Source: a virus. From it: a DNA stretch of 24,531 nt. The stretch's first letter is position 1, and each line of letters begins with the position of its first letter. The stretch is from IMG/VR virus record IMGVR_UViG_3300048030_000040, positions 1-24,531 of that record; one strand, 5' to 3'. Made by a program: the position numbers and the translations under genes. Below the pieces are notes generated by a model, which saw nothing but the letters and a program-made list of their open reading frames with translations, had not been told where the DNA came from and searched no databases. Positions 15,558 through 21,749 of this stretch are shown here, in pieces.

Positions 15558-15824
15558 ATGTCGTTTTCTACAGCAATTCTCGGATCAGCGGATGTATTCG
15601 GCCCTAACACGGGTACAAGCATCTCAAAACGTAAAGATGCTATGGCGGCTGGTGAAAAAATAGCAGAGCAAGGGCGGCATGGTGACACGATGGTTGTCCA
15701 CGCTTCGCCATTTACAATGAAGCTGCTTCAAGACATCGGTGGTGCTGGTTCATTTAATCCAAAGACAGGGATGCTTGAGTTCTACAATGTAGACGACATG
15801 GTTAGAAAACGGATGGGCTACTAA
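15558..15824 (+). CDS. Small GDT-EFY module protein, 88 residues
   Basis: Strong RBS AAAGGAG. Residues 42-76 (G-D-T-M-V-V-H ... M-K-L-L-Q-D-I-G-G-A-G-S-F-N-P-K-T-G-M-L-E-F-Y) match residues 24-57 of the 497-residue protein upstream. I recall similar segments (GDT..AHINP....LL...GGSGTINP.TGL.EF) in phage proteins near the internal virion genes, but cannot verify. No membrane or catalytic features. First gene after promoter copy D, so probably the first product of the ejection-protein transcript. Confidence 0.75.
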   Translation: MSFSTAILGSADVFGPNTGTSISKRKDAMAAGEKIAEQGRHGDTMVVHASPFTMKLLQDIGGAGSFNPKTGMLEFYNVDDMVRKRMGY

Positions 15825-15825
15825 A

Positions 15826-16245
15826 GTGGACAAATTGCGCGACGCAATCGAGATTTGGGCAAGTTGCCCAAAATACAGAGAGTACATAAGTAAGTTCCTT
15901 TGGTATCGGTTAGTTGCAGCTTACGATAACGATAAACTTCACGTTTACTATGACGGTGATAAACCTATTGGGTTTATTACTTATTGCTTCTTAACTGATA
16001 AAGAGGCTGAAAATTTAGAATGGTATGGGCCAGAAGCATTTAAACGAGAAAGTGGCGATCAGCTCTGGTTTATTGACATGGTAGCCAACGGTGGTCGTGC
16101 CGACGTTCTAAGAATTTGTAGAGATATGCGGAGCAAAATTAAAGACAAGTATCCGCTTGTAGAAACCGTTCTAAGTTTTAGACACGCAAGCCGCGTAGGA
16201 TCGTGGCCTAATAAGGGAAAATGGCATGAAACACACGCTTCTTGA
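15826..16245 (+). CDS. HlyC-like (toxin-activating acyltransferase) fold protein in the T7 gp13 position
   Basis: 139 residues, GTG start 1 bp after the previous stop, with GGATGG upstream. I-W-A-S-C-P-K-Y-R-E-Y (10-20) aligns with W-A-S-S-P-L-H-R-N-W of E. coli HlyC; K-P-I-G-F-I-T-Y-C-F-L (46-56) with its P-V-A-Y-C-S-W-A-N-L strand; and S-G-D-Q-L-W-F-I-D84 with S-G-D-R-K-W-F-I-D92. The catalytic Asp is kept (D84), but the catalytic His is Tyr (Y17). T7 gp13 (138 residues, also an acetyltransferase-like protein as I remember) occupies the same relative place. Possible role: a virion assembly protein or an inactive/altered acyltransferase. Confidence 0.7.
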   Translation: MDKLRDAIEIWASCPKYREYISKFLWYRLVAAYDNDKLHVYYDGDKPIGFITYCFLTDKEAENLEWYGPEAFKRESGDQLWFIDMVANGGRADVLRICRDMRSKIKDKYPLVETVLSFRHASRVGSWPNKGKWHETHAS

Positions 16246-18028
16246 TTTACTAGGATTAAACCCTCTTAACCCCAAAATTGTATTTGGTGGCGCATCTCAA
16301 GGTGGCGGCGGCTCCTCTAGTAGTGGCGGTGGTAGCAGTAGCAGTAGTAGCGCACTAGACAACAATCCAAATGCCGATGATGGCGGGGGAATGGAAACTA
16401 TTCTTAATGATGGTCGATCCCCAATAGAAAGTGCAGCCTCTACAACTAATGCGGGTAGTGGGCAAGATAACAACCCCAATGCGGGAGATGGCGGCGGCGA
16501 TAAGGGTGGTCAAGATAATAACCCGAATGCGGGTGACGGTGGCGGCTCTGCAAGTTCGGTTGGCGGTTCTGGTCAAGACAATAATCCAAACGTCGATGGG
16601 GATTTAAGTGTTGTTTTAGACAACAACCCCAATGTTGATGGACCGCTTGGAGTTACCACTACTGGTCAAGACAATAACCCTAATGTTGGCAGTAATAGCA
16701 GTTCGATAGGGTCGTCAGGTTACACGAGTTTAGATGCGATGGCGGCTAATATGGGGAGTGGTAGCGGTCAAGATAATAACCCTAATGCTGGCGGTGGTAA
16801 TACAGTACAAGCCGTAACAGGCTCATCAGGTTATCCGAGTGCAGATGCGACTGCCGCTGCTGCCTCTAGTGGACAAGATAATAACCCCAACGCTGGTGAT
16901 GGCGGCGGTTCTGTTGTTGTAGGAGACAACAATCCCAACGCTGGTGATGGTGGTGGTGCAGTGATGAATAACACTGCCCAAGACAATAACCCTAATGCCG
17001 AAGGTGGTGGGTACGCTTCAAACGTAGATCAAATACTTGTTGAAGAATACGGCTGGACCCTTGGGCCTGATGGTAAGGCAAAAGCTAATATGACGGGCGC
17101 GGTTTCGGGAACAGATTATGGTGATCCATCACAAGTACCCCCTAATGTTGGTGGCGGCGGTCAAGACAATAACCCTAACCAGAATGGTCCCGCAGTTATC
17201 CCGACAGGTGGTCCTGGTACTTTTCCAGTACCCACAAATGTTGGCGGCGGCGGTCAGGAAAATAATCCTAACGAGGGTGATGGCGGTGGTTTAGCTAGTA
17301 TTATCAGTGAAATTGCTGGCGGTGGCGGTACTGGATCTGGCGGCGGCGGCGGTGGCGGCGGCGGCGGCGGTGGCGGCGGTGGCGGCGGCGGCACTGGAAC
17401 AGGAACAGGAACAGGAACAGGCACGGGTACTGGCACGGGTACTGGAACTGGAACTGGAACTGGTGAAGGTGAAGGCACTGGCACTGGCACTGGTGAAGGT
17501 ACTGGTGAAGGTACGGGAGAAGGAACTGGCGAAGGTACTGGCGAAGGAACTGGTGAGGGAACTGGTGAGGGAACTGGTGAGTCACAAGTTAATAACGGTA
17601 GTGCTAATGATCAATTTGCCGATCAAAACAATGACGGTACGATTACTGCGTTAGAAGCTGAGATTGCAAACCTTCGTCAACAGCTTGCATTACTTACTAA
17701 TGGTTCTACTCAAGACACAGACGGTATGACGCGAGAAGAAATTTTGCAGTTAATAGCCGAGTCCATGCGTAATCAAAACTCTGCAAACTACAACCCTCTA
17801 GCTTATATGAACGCTTTTGGTTTCGCAGCGCAGCCAAATTATTTTGGACAGCCAATCCCAACATTCATGTCTCAAGATGGTGTTTATGAAAGACGGGCGG
17901 TCAGAGACAGAGACACAGGCGAGGTGCGCTATGTTAATGTTCCTATTGGCAACGCCTCTCTTACTGGCACGGGCGGTTTCCAACGCCGTAGACGTGCTGG
18001 CTTTGGGGGAACATTCGATACATTTTAG
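16226..18028 (+). CDS. DNNPN-repeat, Gly-rich virion-associated protein
   Basis: 600 residues; starts inside the end of the preceding gene (20 bp overlap, RBS AAGGG). N-terminal Gly/Ser stretch, then 12 copies of (Q/L)(D/E)NNPN, often followed by AGDGGG (residues 45-355). Next come about 18 consecutive Gly, a GT dipeptide tract and a GEGT tract (to about 452). Residues D466-E477 (DQNNDGTITALE) form an EF-hand-type loop leading into a short coiled coil (LEAEIANLRQQLALL). The C-terminal 100 residues are compact, ending in F-Q-R-R-R-R-A-G-F-G-G. Function unknown; it lies at the head of the ejection protein group. Confidence 0.8.
   Translation: MKHTLLDLLGLNPLNPKIVFGGASQGGGGSSSSGGGSSSSSSALDNNPNADDGGGMETILNDGRSPIESAASTTNAGSGQDNNPNAGDGGGDKGGQDNNPNAGDGGGSASSVGGSGQDNNPNVDGDLSVVLDNNPNVDGPLGVTTTGQDNNPNVGSNSSSIGSSGYTSLDAMAANMGSGSGQDNNPNAGGGNTVQAVTGSSGYPSADATAAAASSGQDNNPNAGDGGGSVVVGDNNPNAGDGGGAVMNNTAQDNNPNAEGGGYASNVDQILVEEYGWTLGPDGKAKANMTGAVSGTDYGDPSQVPPNVGGGGQDNNPNQNGPAVIPTGGPGTFPVPTNVGGGGQENNPNEGDGGGLASIISEIAGGGGTGSGGGGGGGGGGGGGGGGGGTGTGTGTGTGTGTGTGTGTGTGTGEGEGTGTGTGEGTGEGTGEGTGEGTGEGTGEGTGEGTGESQVNNGSANDQFADQNNDGTITALEAEIANLRQQLALLTNGSTQDTDGMTREEILQLIAESMRNQNSANYNPLAYMNAFGFAAQPNYFGQPIPTFMSQDGVYERRAVRDRDTGEVRYVNVPIGNASLTGTGGFQRRRRAGFGGTFDTF
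16358..17290 (+). repeat. 12-copy DNNPN coding repeat
   Basis: Eleven DNNPN and one ENNPN copy, irregularly spaced from about 11 to over 60 residues, mostly preceded by G-Q and followed by AGDGGG. Synonymous codons vary between copies (GACAACAATCC, GATAATAACCC), so the protein motif rather than the DNA appears conserved. A second repeat, S-S-G-Y-(T/P)-S-(L/A)-D-A, occurs twice within it. Confidence 0.9.
17318..17579 (+). repeat. Simple-sequence tracts: GGC/GGT, then GGNACN and GGNGAR hexamers
   Basis: A nearly pure GGC/GGT run to 17391 is followed by hexanucleotide units encoding Gly-Thr (17392 to about 17465) and then Gly-Glu-Gly-Thr. Units of 3 and 6 bp keep the frame when copy number changes. 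Such tracts are prone to slippage, so length may vary between isolates and may be mis-assembled. Confidence 0.9.
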
Positions 18029-18039
18029 GAGACACCCGC

Positions 18040-19194
18040 ATGAGTTGGGCAGACGTAATTGATTTGGGAATGGGTGCGCTAAACTTAGGTTCAGCCATCC
18101 GTTCAACTCGTGAAGCTGGTAGGCTTAACGATCTAACTGAGAAACAGATAAATGCTGACATTGCTCGTAATCAGGAAGTTGCTGATCTGTACGCCGAAGG
18201 GTCGTCTGTTATGTCGGACAATCTTTCGCGTCTATTGGCAACTTATGGAGACTTTGGGCAAGTTACCCCTTCGACGGTAAATCAGTTTAACAATTTTGTT
18301 ACTAAAAATCGTTCAGCCGAAGAAGCTGCAAACCGTAAAGAGGTTGATAATCTTACGGATTATGATCGCGCAAGACTTCGTGGCATGGAAGACATGTTCA
18401 GAGAATTTGCGGATGTAAAATTAAATCAAGGTCGTGATGAAGTTTACTTCCAAGATCAAAAAGCAAAAATGACCGCGCCAGATACGTTGAAGTATGCACA
18501 ACTTCAAGATCAGGTTGCTATGTCTTTCCAAAACCTTCGCAATCAAAATACTGAACGTGCATTAAATCGACAGTATTCTAAAGCACTAGCTAATATTCCA
18601 GAGGGTATGGAAAATTCCACTCTTCGTATCCAAATGGAACGTGCTTCTCAAGATGCGGCACGGGAAGCTTATAACAGTGATATGCTTGCGGCTGTTGGTG
18701 ATGCTCAACAATATATCGCTGGCTTACAGCAAGCGGCTTCTAACCAACAAAACATGACAAATGCGGAACGTAATATGTCTCGCAACCTAGTAACCGATAG
18801 TTTAAACTATGGCACAACTACCTTAAATAATGATCTGCGTAGCGGTCAATACGGTCAAGATTTCTATGGTAACGAAAAAGCAATGCGGGGTCGAAACATA
18901 GAGGAGATTGGCGCATTACAAGGAATGAGAAATAACACGGCATTATCTGATTACACCAATGCGTTAAACTTAACAGGTGCAGAAAACTCTTTAGCGAATG
19001 ACTTTATCAATCAAACGCTCGACCTTTCTACCGCACCTTACTCATATTCAGCGGATGGTCAGGCAAACATTTCAAATGCAAACTCTGTAAGTGCCTTGGG
19101 TACTATGGCTGCAAATCAACAGACTATGGCTAGTTCAGCTTCTAAAGGTCTTGGTGGATGGTGGTCTAACTACAAGTCAGTAAATAATTTCTAG
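18040..19194 (+). CDS. Internal virion / ejection protein (T7 gp14 position)
   Basis: 384 residues, RBS TAGGAG. A short amphipathic N-terminus (SWADVIDLGMGALNLGSAI) is followed by long, Gln/Asn/Ala-rich helices across most of the protein. No enzymatic motif. It is the first of three large helical proteins in the order seen in T7 (gp14, gp15, gp16, which form the ejection machine). It is about twice the size of T7 gp14 (196 residues). Assigned on synteny and composition, not on a sequence match. Confidence 0.7.
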   Translation: MSWADVIDLGMGALNLGSAIRSTREAGRLNDLTEKQINADIARNQEVADLYAEGSSVMSDNLSRLLATYGDFGQVTPSTVNQFNNFVTKNRSAEEAANRKEVDNLTDYDRARLRGMEDMFREFADVKLNQGRDEVYFQDQKAKMTAPDTLKYAQLQDQVAMSFQNLRNQNTERALNRQYSKALANIPEGMENSTLRIQMERASQDAAREAYNSDMLAAVGDAQQYIAGLQQAASNQQNMTNAERNMSRNLVTDSLNYGTTTLNNDLRSGQYGQDFYGNEKAMRGRNIEEIGALQGMRNNTALSDYTNALNLTGAENSLANDFINQTLDLSTAPYSYSADGQANISNANSVSALGTMAANQQTMASSASKGLGGWWSNYKSVNNF

Positions 19195-19203
19195 GATAAT
19201 AGA

Positions 19204-21684
19204 ATGATAGATTTTGGTTCGTTCCAGCAAGGTTATTCTGATAGTGAAAAAGACCTTGCGGCGAGAAGAAAAGAAAACGCAGCCTTGTATGCAAACTTTG
19301 TTGCAACTAATCCTGGGTCTAGTGCTGATGAAAGAGAAAAGTTTGCTGGCTCTTTAGCGGGTAACAATAAATCTTTTCGGGCAGTATTACCTACTCGGTC
19401 TTTGATGGAAAGTAATGTTGCTGAGTACAATCGCAAAGCCCAGCTTGCAAAAGATCAAGCCAGTAGAAAACTTAAATTAGAAAATATTAAGATTGCGGGT
19501 GAAGCCACAAATTATATGGCTGACTTGTTGCAGACTACCGATGCAGAAACCGCAAGTACAATGACCAAAGAAATATATGGCACGTTAATATCAGACGACT
19601 TACTTCCTTCAATTACAGCCCAAGCAAATCGTGTGGGATGGGCAAAGTTTCAACAGGAAGCCGCACCTCTAATTCAAAACTTTAGAGAAAATCCCTCACA
19701 AGCAAATTTAGATAGTTTGTTGCGCGAAGGGTATAGTCAAAAATGGGGCAATGATCTAAAGAAACAGTTTACAAGTGAACTACAAAAAGCAAAAGACACT
19801 GCTTTTGTGGCGGCAAATGCTAATATTCTTGATATGGCTCAAAGGGTAGATTTAGAAGACGATAATATTTTTAAAAGTCTTATGGAAGCGGAGTATGCAA
19901 AATACAATGATTTGCTTACCGACCAACAAAAACAACAAATAGAACTAGAAGGTCGTGCCCAATTAAAATTAAGAAGAACTGAATTAGCTGACACCAATAA
20001 AAGTAAATTAAAAGTTATTTATAAAAACGTTCTTGATAAGGTTAATACAGACGGCTACGAAACGGATGCAGAAATAGCTGAACAACTGAAGTTAGCTATT
20101 GAAGCTGATCCTGATTTAAAAGGTACTGACCCAGCACAATATATGTCCGATCTAGAAAAAGCCTTGGATGATAAGCGTGGAGAAGTATTAGACGAAAAGA
20201 ACAGGTTAGAAGAACAGGACATTATCACGTCTACCCAAGCTGCCCTAGCAAATCGTCAATATTCAGATGAAAATAATTTAGAATTAATTAAGAACATAAT
20301 TGAAGGTGAGGTTGCTTTAAATCCAGACAGTGATCAGGCAAGCACACAGCAAAACATTGATGTTGCTGCATTAAGCAATCAAGTTGCAACTCACCTTACC
20401 GCTATGGGGATGTATGGAATAAATGCAAACGACCAATCAATTGTTGCAAACATAACTCGTTCGGCTCTCGACATTCGCAAACGAGAACAAGGTGCTGAAG
20501 GTACTGATGCAGAAGTAATTTTAGATCAAAGCCATTTTGCTCAAGCATATGACGAAATGCTACGAAGTGGGGAAGGGTTAAACGATATTGAGCGTATAGC
20601 AATCCAGAAAGCACTAACTGAAAAGGGTTATGCTGGAATGGCTGATGTTGTAAAGCTAGGTGATCGTGACTTTGCTAGTGAAGTCGAAAAGCAAATTAAA
20701 GGAATGATCAGAGATCAAAAAGATATTTTCGATCAAACGGAAACAACGCTTGATGCCGTAAAAGGAAATGTAAATAATGAAGCTTCTCAAATTTTAAGTC
20801 AAATAGATAGAGGCGACATTACTGAGATTATAGATACTGGTGCGCAATTATTATCGGAAACAGTAAGTTCACAAAATGTCATTTCAATTCAAGAATTAGG
20901 CAATAAGGCTAGAACCGAATTGAACAAAGTGATGGTATCAGCAAGCGACCTTCGTTCTAAAGCAGATAGACTAGAGCAATTAGCGGCTAATGATTTTTAC
21001 AACAATGATCGAAACGCTGTTAAGGCGGCTAGAGCCGAAGTTGATAAGCTAAGAAAGCAAGCTGATGATCTTGAAACTGTTGGCGAAGGTATAGCGAATA
21101 CCATTCTTGATCTAAAAGGACGAATGACAATTGCTTCCGAAGGAAATCCACCAAACCCAGAGGCAAGTCAACTTCCTAAGATAGTATCTAATTACGCGGC
21201 TGAAGTAAAAGTTGCTATGGATAATTTCACAGAACAGGGTGTAGAAAAAACACCAGCGGAAATTGCTAACTTGGTGTTTGCAAGGTTACAACAAACTGAC
21301 AAAAACCTACTTCCTAAAACGCAGTATCAAGGATCAATTGATAACAGACGAACATCGACGGGAGAAGTTCCGTATGGTCCGTACCAAGGTCAAGATATAA
21401 ATAATCCTCTTGATCGTTTAGTTTCTGGTGGTTCCGAAGTGACTGATTACCTAACTGTAATGAAAATGATTTTTGAAGAACTTGGTATGGAAATGCCAAC
21501 AGCTACGGAAATGCGTGATGCCGCTGGCGCAAGAACAGTGGAAGAACAAATAATAGATCCTATTTCGGGAACTTATAATAGCATTGTTGATAGGTTCAAC
21601 TACGCATTCCCTAATTTTGATTTGTTTGAAAATCCTTTGGTTGATGATGATGGGAACATGAACCCTATTAAAATTCTTCCTTAA
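19204..21684 (+). CDS. Internal virion / ejection protein (T7 gp15 position)
   Basis: 826 residues, RBS TAGGAT, 9 bp after the previous gene. Almost wholly helical and charged, without membrane segment or Cys-rich motif; coiled-coil-like stretches at about 580-640. Size is close to T7 gp15 (747 residues) and the place between the putative gp14- and gp16-like genes fits a periplasmic tunnel component. Candidate transcript start copy E lies just after its stop, so the next protein may be controlled separately. Confidence 0.75.
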   Translation: MIDFGSFQQGYSDSEKDLAARRKENAALYANFVATNPGSSADEREKFAGSLAGNNKSFRAVLPTRSLMESNVAEYNRKAQLAKDQASRKLKLENIKIAGEATNYMADLLQTTDAETASTMTKEIYGTLISDDLLPSITAQANRVGWAKFQQEAAPLIQNFRENPSQANLDSLLREGYSQKWGNDLKKQFTSELQKAKDTAFVAANANILDMAQRVDLEDDNIFKSLMEAEYAKYNDLLTDQQKQQIELEGRAQLKLRRTELADTNKSKLKVIYKNVLDKVNTDGYETDAEIAEQLKLAIEADPDLKGTDPAQYMSDLEKALDDKRGEVLDEKNRLEEQDIITSTQAALANRQYSDENNLELIKNIIEGEVALNPDSDQASTQQNIDVAALSNQVATHLTAMGMYGINANDQSIVANITRSALDIRKREQGAEGTDAEVILDQSHFAQAYDEMLRSGEGLNDIERIAIQKALTEKGYAGMADVVKLGDRDFASEVEKQIKGMIRDQKDIFDQTETTLDAVKGNVNNEASQILSQIDRGDITEIIDTGAQLLSETVSSQNVISIQELGNKARTELNKVMVSASDLRSKADRLEQLAANDFYNNDRNAVKAARAEVDKLRKQADDLETVGEGIANTILDLKGRMTIASEGNPPNPEASQLPKIVSNYAAEVKVAMDNFTEQGVEKTPAEIANLVFARLQQTDKNLLPKTQYQGSIDNRRTSTGEVPYGPYQGQDINNPLDRLVSGGSEVTDYLTVMKMIFEELGMEMPTATEMRDAAGARTVEEQIIDPISGTYNSIVDRFNYAFPNFDLFENPLVDDDGNMNPIKILP

Positions 21685-21712
21685 TAAAAGGGACGATTGA
21701 AAGGGTACAATC
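21680..21712 (+). promoter_or_regulatory. Candidate phage promoter, copy E, with 5' hairpin
   Basis: GGGACGAT at 21690-21697, preceded by CTTAATAAAA, just after the stop of the 826-residue gene. GATTG (21695-21699) can pair with CAATC (21708-21712) around an 8-base loop. The weakest copy of the motif (T instead of C at position 8). The gap ends with TGGAGT before the ATG at 21750. Confidence 0.4.
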
Positions 21713-21749
21713 ATTTAATCTGTAGCAAGGTTAAATGGAGTACCTACAC

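Noticed and set aside
16358-17290. Regularly recurring short repeats that could suggest a CRISPR array
   Set aside because: Spacing is irregular, copies differ by synonymous changes, and the whole stretch is in one coding frame.
17254-17490. Minus-strand Pro-Val repeat frame (PVPVPV, then poly-Pro)
   Set aside because: It is the exact complement of the Gly-Thr and poly-Gly tract of the 600-residue gene; the repeat creates open frames in several phases.
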